A stretch of DNA of 12,580 bases from Spirochaetales bacterium. Lineage in GTDB: Bacteria; Spirochaetota; Spirochaetia; DTKZ01. Below are positions 6,549 through 12,580 of this stretch, in pieces; the stretch's first letter is position 1; each line of letters opens with the position of its first letter. The stretch spans positions 1 through 12,580 of the forward strand of contig JAISAF010000032.1 in the NCBI GenBank assembly GCA_031266855.1, in the 5' to 3' direction. The position numbers and the translations under genes were made by a program. A model generated the notes under the pieces. The model worked only from the letters and a program-made list of their open reading frames with translations, did not search any database and was not told the origin of the DNA.

Positions 6549-6753
6549 GGGCACATTTTTTGCGGTCAGGGAATTTGCGCCGCAAATTCCCTGACCGCAA
6601 AAACCCGGGCTTTCCGCTCCAATCTTTTTTACCGCTTCGCGGTAAAAAAGGATTTCCGCTGCAATGCGCCCGAAGACGGTCGCTTTCCGATAGGTATGGA
6701 TTGTAGCGGGCGCTATCGCGCCCCCGGAATCCCTTGTGCGCGCTCAAGCGGCG
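6549..6753 (+). repeat. Modular hairpin repeat, copy B
   Basis: The unit begins GGGCACATTTTTTGC and contains a perfect 22-bp hairpin with a 3-base loop (arms 6557-6578 and 6582-6603). The block CCGGGCTTTCCGCTCC follows, then a second perfect hairpin of 12 bp (arms 6624-6635 and 6639-6650, loop TTC), then TTTCCGCTGCAAT. A module of about 80 bases (6658-6736) is nearly identical to 8518-8595 in copy D. It contains GTAG (6703-6706) just before a 6-bp hairpin with loop TATC (arms 6708-6713 and 6718-6723). The unit ends CCCTTGTGCGC...AAGCGG. No terminator-like T-tail follows any stem. Confidence 0.85.
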
Positions 6754-7240
6754 GACAGCAAACCTGATACTCATTTTGAGTGATTATACTGAAAATAGAA
6801 TTTTTACCGCGAAACCGGAAAGCCGGATAATTTTTTGCTTTTTAGGTCTTTTTTTGCCTCCTTTTCCGGCTTTGAGATTCGTTTTTTCACAGATTTATGC
6901 GTTTTTTTTTACAGAAGAAAAAATGTATATGACCTGCTCTGGCGGCGCGCCTTTTTTCTTGCTTTTTTGCGCGGCGAGAAGGTATAATATTATATAGGAA
7001 AAAGCCGGCAGTAAACCGCGCCGCGTGGTTATGCGCACGGGCAATTAAGTGCCCGCGGTTTGGTTTTCAGGCGGCCGCGGAGCGGCGTTAGGGGCTATGG
7101 ACTCGCGCGGGTCTGCCTTGAAGGTATCTGTTAGGCGCTATGCGGCGGCAGCCGGTAGTGATACAGGCATGCACAGCGCGTTACGCGCTGTGCATGGTGA
7201 AATTGCTGTCCGGCAATTTCGTGGAATGGTTCTCAGGCTG
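6754..7240. other. Gene-free intergenic stretch with hairpins
   Basis: No credible gene. A T-rich section (about 6829-6960) is followed by TATAAT (6983-6988) inside the palindromic ATAATATTAT; TTGCTT (6959-6964) at 18 bases spacing makes a weak promoter candidate for the dehydrogenase gene 415 bases downstream. AAACCGCG (7013-7020) pairs with CGCGGTTT (7054-7061) around an inner GGGCA/TGCCC stem. A perfect 13-bp hairpin with loop TTA has arms 7168-7180 and 7184-7196. A perfect 8-bp GAAATTGC/GCAATTTC stem follows (7199-7206 with 7213-7220). The last two probably belong to the distal part of inverted repeat copy C. Short open frames here lack ribosome sites and family resemblance. Confidence 0.5.
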
Positions 7241-7355
7241 CCGCTGCGCAAGGGATTGTAGCGGAAAGCCCGCAGGAAGCGCATCGGCGCTTTCCGAGGA
7301 CTTGCAGCGGAAAGCCTGGTTTTTTTGCCCGGCTGCGGGCAAAAAAATGCGCCCT
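7241..7355 (-). repeat. Modular hairpin repeat, copy C (inverted)
   Basis: Read on the minus strand it starts CAGGGCGCATTTTTTTGC and has a perfect 12-bp hairpin (arms at plus 7320-7331 and 7336-7347, 4-base loop). The block AGGCTTTCCGCTGCAAGTCC follows, then an imperfect hairpin (plus 7275-7282 with 7287-7295, one bulged T), GCGGGCTTTCCGCTACAATC and CCCTTGCGCAGCGG. It has the same order of modules as copies A, B, D and E but unrelated hairpin stems. It ends 47 bases before the start codon of the dehydrogenase. Confidence 0.85.
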
Positions 7356-7402
7356 GAATTATGTTATGTGCAATGAAAAGATTTTTTTTGAAGGAGATAC
7401 AG

Positions 7403-8365
7403 ATGGGTTACACGGTTTTAATTCCCCAGGATATTGTCGAAGATGGAAAGAAATATCTTACTGACAGGGGCTATTCGATCAAAATGGGGAGCGGCGTTAC
7501 GGTGGAGCGGATTATTGAGGACGTGAAGGACTGCGACGCGATTCTTGCGAGGACGGCGCCTTTTCCGAAAGAGGTCATCGAGGCGGGCGGGAAGCTGAGG
7601 GTCATCGGCAGGCACGGGGTTGGCTGCGATAATATCGATGTAAAGACCGCGACGGAGCGGGGCATCTATGTTACCTACGCGCCTGAATCGAACGCGAATT
7701 CCGTTGCTGAGTACACTGTGGGTATGATTATTGCGCTGGCGAGGCATTTTCCTGCGGGTGACAGGGCTGTGCGGTCGGGGAACTGGGAGCTGCGGAACAA
7801 ATTGCCGGCGATGGATCTGGCGGGGAAAACGCTGGGGCTTGTCGGGGCGGGCCGTGTCGGATCGATGGTGGCGAAGAAAGCCTTTTTTGGTTTGGATATG
7901 AAGGTTGTTGTTTTTGATCCGTACATACGGGAGATAAAGGGCGTTCCTGAGGCGAAGATTGTTTCTGATGCCGAGACAATTTTCCGGGATGCCGATTTTG
8001 TTAGTCTGCATGTTCCTTCGACGCCGGAAACCAAAGGGATGGTCGGCGGGAAGTATTTCAATATGATGAAGGACTGCGCTTTTCTGATTAACGCCTCACG
8101 CGGGGAGATCGTCAACGAAGGGGATTTGTATGAGGCGTTGAAATCGAAGCGGATTGCGGGGGCGGCTCTGGATGTTTTTGATCCTGAACCGCCGAAGGCG
8201 GATAATCCTTTGTACGCTTTGGAGAATGTTATTCTGAGTCCTCATAACGCCGCTCTTACCCGCGAGGCTATGGCAAGGATGGCGGTACACGCCGCTATGG
8301 GAATTGACGACGTTCTGTCGGGCCGTGTTCCCAAGTGGCCTTTTAACAAGCCCGCGGGTAAATAG
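7403..8365 (+). CDS. D-isomer-specific 2-hydroxyacid dehydrogenase (NAD-dependent, SerA-like)
   Basis: A 320-residue enzyme that interconverts a 2-oxo acid and a D-2-hydroxy acid. The start at 7403 follows AAGGAGAT by a normal gap; an in-frame ATG 42 bases upstream has no such site. The substrate-domain loop RHGVGCDNID (70-79) is followed by VAEYTVGMIIALAR (101-114), a Rossmann fold with GLVGAGRVGS (145-154) and Asp172 ending the second strand, which favours NAD over NADP. The catalytic triad is complete: Arg233 in NASRGEIV (230-237), Glu262 in DVFDPEPP (257-264) and His281 in LSPHNA (278-283). The C-terminal regulatory ACT domain of long SerA enzymes is absent. It stands alone between two repeat clusters. 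It may reduce or oxidise an intermediate handled by the neighbouring transporters; the substrate is not identifiable. Confidence 0.94.
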   Translation: MGYTVLIPQDIVEDGKKYLTDRGYSIKMGSGVTVERIIEDVKDCDAILARTAPFPKEVIEAGGKLRVIGRHGVGCDNIDVKTATERGIYVTYAPESNANSVAEYTVGMIIALARHFPAGDRAVRSGNWELRNKLPAMDLAGKTLGLVGAGRVGSMVAKKAFFGLDMKVVVFDPYIREIKGVPEAKIVSDAETIFRDADFVSLHVPSTPETKGMVGGKYFNMMKDCAFLINASRGEIVNEGDLYEALKSKRIAGAALDVFDPEPPKADNPLYALENVILSPHNAALTREAMARMAVHAAMGIDDVLSGRVPKWPFNKPAGK

Positions 8366-8420
8366 GGATGCGCCGTAGAGGCGGGATAAACGCGCGGGGA
8401 TTTTTATCCTTATGTATTTT

Positions 8421-8610
8421 GGCGCGTTTTCCTGGGCGTGCGAAGCACGCCCAGGAAAACCGGGCTTTGCGTTTCAAGTCCTCGGAATTGCTCATGCAAT
8501 TCCTGTGGGCTTTCCGCTTCAATGCGCCCGAAGACGGTCGCTTTCCGATAGGTATGGATTGTAGTGGGCGCTATCGCGCCCCCGGAATCCCTTGCGCGCG
8601 CACCAGCGGC
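8421..8610 (+). repeat. Modular hairpin repeat, copy D
   Basis: The first hairpin is a perfect 16-bp stem with a GAA loop (arms 8426-8441 and 8445-8460); its tip reads GCGAAGC, the well-known very stable DNA mini-hairpin. The block CCGGGCTTT...CAAGTCC follows, then a perfect 8-bp hairpin with loop TCAT (arms 8484-8491 and 8496-8503) and TGTGGGCTTTCCGCTTCAAT. Next comes the module shared with copy B, holding GTAG (8561-8564) and a 6-bp stem with loop TATC (8566-8571 with 8576-8581). The end CCCTTGCGCGCG...CAGCGG matches the other copies. It starts 55 bases after the dehydrogenase stop codon. Confidence 0.85.
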
Positions 8611-8624
8611 TAAAGACAGGCCGT

Positions 8625-8901
8625 ACAGGCAGGTGGCAATTCTCAGTTTAGAAAAAGTATCCTTACAAAATCAGGAAAATCTCCAAATTGTTTACAATAT
8701 TGTTTACAATTTGGAGGTTTTTACCACCAGTAACCCCTTAAAAAAGTAATCTGTATTAGTCTCATGCATCTGGAACGGATGTCCGTGAAGAAAAATGTGG
8801 AGGGCGCCCTCCGGGAGGAGATCCCATTTTTCTTTACTGACGGGACATGAGCTAACAGTGGTTTTTGATATGAGCCTAAACTGAGAATTGCTGACAGGCA
8901 G
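8625..8901. mobile_element. MITE-like structured element with terminal inverted repeats and 8-base flanking direct repeats
   Basis: GCAATTCTCAGTTTAG (8636-8651) and its exact reverse complement (8876-8891) are 16-bp terminal inverted repeats of a 256-base segment. ACAGGCAG occurs just outside both ends (8625-8632 and 8894-8901), three and two bases from the repeats, like a target-site duplication. Inside are a hairpin with 11-bp perfect arms around the palindrome ACAATATTGT (CTCCAAATTGT at 8691, ACAATTTGGAG ending 8716) and a compound stem: ATGTCC (8779-8784) with GGACAT (8843-8848), AAGAAAAATG (8788-8797) with CATTTTTCTT (8825-8834), enclosing the palindrome GGAGGGCGCCCTCC (8799-8812). It has no transposase frame. 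A non-autonomous transposable element is the simplest reading; a structured RNA closed by the outer stem is the alternative. Confidence 0.6.
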
Positions 8902-9325
8902 ATTTGCAAAATTGCATGGTTTGTAGTAGTTTATGTATATGGTGTGGGCTTTTTAGGGCCCAGGATACCGGGGTGAGCCGTAATCCGAAGAGGGGGGGCG
9001 ACCAGCCTCCTGCCGGAAAGCTCTGGTATCGCAAACACACGTTCCCGCGTGTTTTTGCGAGGCAATTTTATATGTCCTTTCTTTTGAGCGCCTTTTTCGT
9101 CTTTGCGCTTTTCTCCTTTATTGTGCTTTTCTCCTTTATTTATTGCTATGGGAGCCTTTTTTCTCCACAAACAAACAACGGCAACCAGGCCGCATACGGT
9201 TTTATGTATTATCGTGGTGCGGTGTGGAGATGCGGCTGTATTGTGGGGGTTCCCCTGTATTTGTGTAAATTATTCCGTTCCCGGGAGAAAGCCGGGGACG
9301 GGGAAAAAATAAAGGAGAAATTACT
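8902..9325. other. Gene-free leader region upstream of tctC
   Basis: About 420 bases with no gene I can support. CGCAAACACACG (9030-9041) pairs at 11 of 12 positions with CGTGTTTTTGCG (9048-9059). GCTTTTCTCCTTTATT is repeated in tandem at 9107-9122 and 9125-9140 (period 18). GGGGTTCCCC near 9246-9255 is palindromic. A weak promoter candidate, TTGTGG (9241-9246) with TGTAAA (9264-9269) at 17 bases, could serve the tct genes, but it matches the consensus poorly. A TTG-started frame across the region (8904-9329) lacks a ribosome site and is of low-complexity composition. Confidence 0.45.
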
Positions 9326-10408
9326 ATGAAAAGGATTTTGGCGATTCTTCTTGCGGCATGTCTTGCCGCGCCGCTGTTTGCCGCGGGTGGAAAGGAGACC
9401 CCCGCGGCGGATGCGTCTTCCTCGACAATAAAGACGCAGGCCGATGCCGCCGCTTACCTGAAAGGGAAAAATATCCGCGGCGTTATTGGTTCTACCGCGG
9501 TTACCGGCGATACCTATCTTACCGCGGATCTGTTTGCGCGTTTTGTTTCCGAGAAATACGGCTGTAATATGAAAATTGATCCTATCGGCGCGGGCCGGGC
9601 ATTGCAGGAAGTGGTGTCTACCAGGCCGGATGGCAGTACCATTATGATGTTTCACGACATGACGTATCTTGGCGTGCTGTTTGGGGCCTATGAGGCGGAG
9701 GATTACAAGCTGGAAAAAATGATTGTGGGTGGTACGTATGCGTATAGTACGGCGGATTGTTTTGCCGCCAGCGCCAATGCTCCTTACAAAACCCTTGCAG
9801 AGATGGGCAAGTGGATGAAAGATCATCCAAACGAAATCGTAAAATTCGCGGTTGAGGCCGGCGGCGTTTCCCAGCTTTGCTTTAACGCGGTGTATGAATG
9901 GGTCAACCAGACGTACGGAAAGGATGTTGCTTCCCGGATAAAGGTTTTTGTTACTGGCTCCACCGACGCGAAACTCCAGGCTCTGTGGGACAACAACTGC
10001 CAGGTCGTGTACGCCGTGGCGACTGCCCTGCAACAGTACACCAGGCCCGGAGTAGACTCAAGACTGAAACTGAATGTTATTGGTATCAGCTCTGGTGAAC
10101 GCTATGAAAACGAACCCTGGCCTACCTTCCAGGAGCAGGGTATTATCCTGGATGGGAAGCCTTTTATTTTTTCCAAGGAATATTACGCTTTCTATCCTAT
10201 CGGGATCCCCGCCGATTTTATTGCCGCGATGGATATAGCTATCGCGGATGTCTGCAAAAGCCCGGCCTACATGGAGGCTGTAAAGAAAATCGGCTTTGTT
10301 CCCCAGGCTAAGGGATCGCGGGAGACAAAGACCTATATTTACGCCAAACGTGATTCCTTTGTCGATCTTATAGCGAAGGCTCCCAATTTTGACACTTTGA
10401 CAAAATAA
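9326..10408 (+). CDS. tctC: Tripartite tricarboxylate transporter binding protein, TctC/Bug family
   Basis: A 360-residue periplasmic receptor that binds a carboxylic acid and passes it to TctAB. AAAGGAG precedes the ATG by about nine bases. Residues 1-20 form a signal peptide with cleavage near LFA-AGG; Cys12 in LAAC is probably too close to the N-terminus to be a lipid anchor. A short Ala/Ser/Thr linker (about 24-40) is followed by a Bug-type fold: IRGVIGSTAVTGDTYLTADL (50-69), KIDPIGAGRALQEVV (83-97) and RPDGSTIMMFHD (100-111), corresponding to the family's Gly-Ala-Gly...PDG.T block. FAVEAGGVSQ (164-173) and VFVTGSTDAKLQAL (187-200) follow. At the usual family length it looks complete. It is the first gene of the tctCBA set. 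Bug proteins bind citrate, tricarballylate, terephthalate and other acids; the ligand here is unknown. Confidence 0.9.
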   Translation: MKRILAILLAACLAAPLFAAGGKETPAADASSSTIKTQADAAAYLKGKNIRGVIGSTAVTGDTYLTADLFARFVSEKYGCNMKIDPIGAGRALQEVVSTRPDGSTIMMFHDMTYLGVLFGAYEAEDYKLEKMIVGGTYAYSTADCFAASANAPYKTLAEMGKWMKDHPNEIVKFAVEAGGVSQLCFNAVYEWVNQTYGKDVASRIKVFVTGSTDAKLQALWDNNCQVVYAVATALQQYTRPGVDSRLKLNVIGISSGERYENEPWPTFQEQGIILDGKPFIFSKEYYAFYPIGIPADFIAAMDIAIADVCKSPAYMEAVKKIGFVPQAKGSRETKTYIYAKRDSFVDLIAKAPNFDTLTK

Positions 10409-10418
10409 TCTTCGCGCA

Positions 10419-10520
10419 GGGCGCGGGCAGGGCCGGCATATCCGGCCGGGCTTCGCGCCTTTAGTTCGCCGCGCCGGTAGTCCGCCGGGATACCTGTATT
10501 CCGGCACGCCTGTATTCCGG
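10419..10520 (+). repeat. Nested palindrome and tandem repeat between tctC and tctB
   Basis: The 133-base gap holds GGCGCG (10420-10425) pairing with CGCGCC (10454-10459), enclosing GGCCGG/CCGGCC (10431-10436 with 10442-10447). No T-run follows, so it is not a classical terminator, but it could reduce read-through or stabilise the tctC message. Just before tctB the 12-mer CCTGTATTCCGG occurs twice in tandem with period 16 (10493-10504 and 10509-10520). Confidence 0.55.
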
Positions 10521-10541
10521 TACATACAAATGGGGGATCTT

Positions 10542-10949
10542 ATGGATTCGTTTTTTAAACTTGAAGTACAGTATTCCACTTCCCACTTGTTTTTCCCAAA
10601 AATTATTATTGGCTTTCTGGTTTTTCTAGCTGTGCTTATTGTAACAAAAAAAGTGCTTATCCGTGTACGGAACAAGCAGCCCGCGATAACCAGGGAGTGG
10701 AAATTTTTTGTAAAAGACGCCGATATGTTTATGCTGTTTGGCAGTCTTGTTCTTTTTATGTTGTATATTTTTGTGCTGGATCTGATCGGATTTCTGCCAG
10801 CCAGCCTGATTTTTATTTTTCTTTTCAACCTCCTGTTCTGCCGCACCTTAAAACCGCGCTCCGTGCTTATCTCTCTGATTATCTCAGTTATCGCGTCTGT
10901 TCTGGTATGGTATCTTTTCAGTGTTGTGTTTAATATCTCTTTGCCATAA
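10542..10949 (+). CDS. tctB: Tripartite tricarboxylate transporter small permease, TctB family
   Basis: A 135-residue membrane protein with four predicted hydrophobic segments: about 19-35 (IIIGFLVFLAVLIV), 60-82 (MFMLFGSLVLFMLYIFVLDL), 83-97 (LPASLIFIFLFNLLF) and 106-130 (VLISLIISVIASVLVWYLFSVVF). This is the TctB topology and usual size. The segment GFLPASLIF matches the family's GF..A..l.. loop. The start at 10542 is preferred over an in-frame ATG at 10530 because GGGGGAT (10532-10538) makes a proper ribosome site for it. The gene lies between the receptor and the large permease, the standard tctCBA order. It forms the membrane complex with TctA; its precise role in transport is less clear than that of TctA. 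Confidence 0.85.
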   Translation: MDSFFKLEVQYSTSHLFFPKIIIGFLVFLAVLIVTKKVLIRVRNKQPAITREWKFFVKDADMFMLFGSLVLFMLYIFVLDLIGFLPASLIFIFLFNLLFCRTLKPRSVLISLIISVIASVLVWYLFSVVFNISLP

Positions 10950-11011
10950 TCGTAATGTAAGAGAAGTTTAAGAGTTAAAAAAGCTTAAAAACTTAATAAG
11001 GAAGTTATAGT

Positions 11012-12508
11012 ATGGGACTGGAACTTACTGAAATATTAACGGTCGGAAATTTCGCTATGGGCATGATAGGGCTTCTTGTGGGGATTCTTTTCGGGGCTAT
11101 ACCCGGCATGACGGCTACTATGGCGATTGCCGTTTTTTTGCCTCTTACCTATGCCTATAGTCTTGTTACATCCCTGTTTTTGCTTTTGGGTATGTATGTT
11201 GGCGGCATATCGGGTGGGCTTATTCCCGCTATTCTTATTAATATTCCCGGTACACCCTCATCAATTACCACGTGTTTTGACGGACACCCCATGACGCTGC
11301 GGGGCGAAGGGGAACGTGCCTTAAAAATCGGCATAACATCTTCGCTTATCGGCGGCCTTATCAGCCTGGGATGTTTGACGCTGTTCACGCCCGTTCTGGC
11401 GCAGCTAGCCATTAATTTTTCCGCGGTAGAGAAATTTCTGGTTATCCTTTTTGCCATGACCATTATCGCGGCCCTGTCCAAAGGCGATATGCTTACAGGT
11501 ATTTTTATGGGTTTTCTCGGCGTGCTTGTAGCGCTGATGGGAACATTTGACGACAACAACAAACTGCGGCTTGTACCCTACATATTCCGCAAGGAGCTGA
11601 TTTACGGCTTTGCCCTGCTGCCGGTACTTATCGGTCTTTTTGCCCTCGGCCAGATGTTCGAAGAAGCCGAAGGTGGCATGCGCAAGCGGACTATCGAGGA
11701 CAAGGATGTACTGCAACGGGGCGGCAGAAAGTTTTCGTTTCTGGATTTTAAGGGGCAGTTTATTAATTTGCTGCGTTCCAGTCTTCTAGGTACGCTTATC
11801 GGGGTTATGCCTGGCGTAGGCGGCAGCGCCGCCTGTATTGTCGCGTATTCGCAGGCGAAAACTTTTTCCAAAACCCCGGAAAAATTCGGTACAGGCCACA
11901 TTGAAGGTCTTGTGGCAAGCGAGTCAGCCAACAATGGATTAACAGGCGGCGCTCTTATTCCGCTCCTGTCTATGGGTATTCCCGGAGATTCCACTACAGC
12001 GGTTCTCGTAGGCGCTTTTGCCTTGCAGGGTTTACAGATTGGCCCCCTGTTTATTCAGGAACAGCATGTTTTATGGACAACCGTTCTTATCGCTCTTTTG
12101 TTTTGCAACATCATGATGTTTATAACAATGTTTTTCCCCATAAAATATATCGCGAAGGTAATCTATATACCCCGGCAGCGGCTGTATCCGGTAATTATCC
12201 TTATGTGTATTGTAGGAGCATACAGAGCCTCGAACGGCGTTATGTTCGACGTATGGAGTCTAATCGTTTTCGGCGCTCTGGGATATTTTTTCTCAAAATT
12301 TAAACTGCCATCCACGCCCTTCCTGATTGGCTTTATTCTTGGCGGCGATCTTGAAAAACACTTCGTGGACGCCTTAAAGGGCAATAACGGGAATCCCGGC
12401 ATCTTTTTTACCCGCGGACCGATATGCTGGGTTTTATGGCTGCTTATTGTTGGGTCAGTCGCGTATTCGGTTTATTTCAATAAAAAGGGGAAACCCCTGC
12501 CGGAGTAG
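11012..12508 (+). CDS. tctA: Tripartite tricarboxylate transporter large permease, TctA family
   Basis: A 498-residue integral membrane protein, normal length for TctA, with about 11-12 hydrophobic segments. It is the ion-driven translocation subunit. Key signatures are GAIPGMTATMAIA (28-40), GGISGGLIPAILINIPGTPSS (64-84), CFDGHPM (88-94), GEGERALKIG (98-107), the second-half copy of the same theme GVMPGVGGSAA (264-274), GHIEGLVASESANNGLTGGALIP (305-327 region) and LLSMGIPGDSTTAVLVGA (328-345). The two PG-rich repeats reflect the family's internal duplication. TAAGGAAG (10997-11004) is the ribosome site. It begins 62 bases after tctB, so the genes are probably co-transcribed. A repeat copy starts six bases after the stop codon. 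Confidence 0.95.
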   Translation: MGLELTEILTVGNFAMGMIGLLVGILFGAIPGMTATMAIAVFLPLTYAYSLVTSLFLLLGMYVGGISGGLIPAILINIPGTPSSITTCFDGHPMTLRGEGERALKIGITSSLIGGLISLGCLTLFTPVLAQLAINFSAVEKFLVILFAMTIIAALSKGDMLTGIFMGFLGVLVALMGTFDDNNKLRLVPYIFRKELIYGFALLPVLIGLFALGQMFEEAEGGMRKRTIEDKDVLQRGGRKFSFLDFKGQFINLLRSSLLGTLIGVMPGVGGSAACIVAYSQAKTFSKTPEKFGTGHIEGLVASESANNGLTGGALIPLLSMGIPGDSTTAVLVGAFALQGLQIGPLFIQEQHVLWTTVLIALLFCNIMMFITMFFPIKYIAKVIYIPRQRLYPVIILMCIVGAYRASNGVMFDVWSLIVFGALGYFFSKFKLPSTPFLIGFILGGDLEKHFVDALKGNNGNPGIFFTRGPICWVLWLLIVGSVAYSVYFNKKGKPLPE

Positions 12509-12513
12509 GACCA

Positions 12514-12580
12514 GGGCGCATTTTTTGCGGCTAACGCCGCAAAAAACCGGGCTTTCCGCTCCAAGTCCTCGGAATTGCTC
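12514..12580 (+). repeat. Modular hairpin repeat, copy E (truncated by window end)
   Basis: It starts AGGGCGCATTTTTTGC, has a perfect 11-bp hairpin with loop TAAC (arms 12521-12531 and 12536-12546), and then CCGGGCTTTCCGCTCC and AAGTCCTCGGA, which are identical to bases 1-27 of the window. The left arm of the next hairpin (GGAATTGC, as in copy D) has begun when the window ends. The stem is symmetric, with T6 before and A6 after, so it lacks the unpaired U-tail of an intrinsic terminator although it lies immediately behind tctA. Confidence 0.85.

Noticed and set aside
6520..7376. Several frames of 70-90 codons on both strands between the hydrolase and dehydrogenase genes.
   Set aside because: They cover palindromic repeat copies, have no ribosome sites, and look like translated repeat DNA.
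6549..8610. CRISPR array, because of several short repeated blocks.
   Set aside because: Repeats are not evenly spaced, occur in both orientations, enclose palindromes instead of unique spacers, and no cas gene is present.
8904..9329. A 141-codon frame started by TTG just before tctC, overlapping its start codon.
   Set aside because: No ribosome site and a rare start codon. The residues are Phe-, Cys- and Arg-rich without domain pattern, and the frame passes through hairpins and a tandem repeat. Treated as chance.
9326..9385. TctC as a lipoprotein anchored through Cys12 (LAAC).
   Set aside because: Only 11 residues would precede the cysteine, and the hydrophobic stretch continues past it to LFAAGGKE, which fits ordinary signal peptidase cleavage better.
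12521..12546. Intrinsic terminator after tctA.
   Set aside because: The T-run is before the stem and the A-run after it on both strands, so there is no unpaired U-tail. It is hairpin 1 of repeat copy E.

Overview
The window looks like chromosomal DNA of a spirochaete, most likely a Treponema-type bacterium with mid-range G+C (termite-gut treponemes come to mind). The basis is indirect: a relaxed lipobox (LTVC) on one binding protein, a short signal peptide ending LFAAGGKE on the other, good purine-rich ribosome sites, and many hairpin-rich intergenic repeats. No rRNA or housekeeping marker is present, so the taxonomic call is an inference.

Layout. Positions 1-320 hold the end of a repeat unit and about 200 bases with no gene I recognise. 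At 321-707 (minus) lies a small XRE-family repressor-like gene. It is divergent from a seven-gene plus-strand operon at 885-6492: TRAP transporter dctP, dctQ (carrying an apparent -1 frameshift) and dctM, a cupin, an HpcH/HpaI-type aldolase, a second cupin, and a DUF6282-like metal hydrolase. The 177-base divergent region has a near-consensus sigma-70 promoter for the operon, an overlapping promoter for the repressor, and a 12-base direct repeat placed like an operator pair.

A 910-base repeat-rich gap (6493-7402) follows, then a D-2-hydroxyacid dehydrogenase gene (7403-8365). A second repeat-rich gap (8366-9325) contains a 256-base MITE-like element with 16-base perfect terminal inverted repeats and flanking 8-base direct repeats. 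The window closes with a complete tripartite tricarboxylate transporter (tctC, tctB, tctA; 9326-12508) and another copy of the same repeat running off the end.

How the genes may work together (inference). Two unrelated binding-protein-dependent carboxylate importers surround a small set of enzymes suited to oxo- and hydroxy-acids: an aldolase of the family that releases pyruvate or a related oxo acid, a 2-hydroxyacid dehydrogenase, a metal hydrolase that could open a lactone or similar bond, and two small cupins that could act as isomerase, hydrolase or sensor. This is consistent with uptake and breakdown of sugar acids or aromatic-derived dicarboxylates. The substrate cannot be read from the sequence.

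The most unusual non-coding signals are a modular repeat family, whose short conserved blocks alternate with perfect hairpins that differ in sequence from copy to copy, and the MITE-like element.
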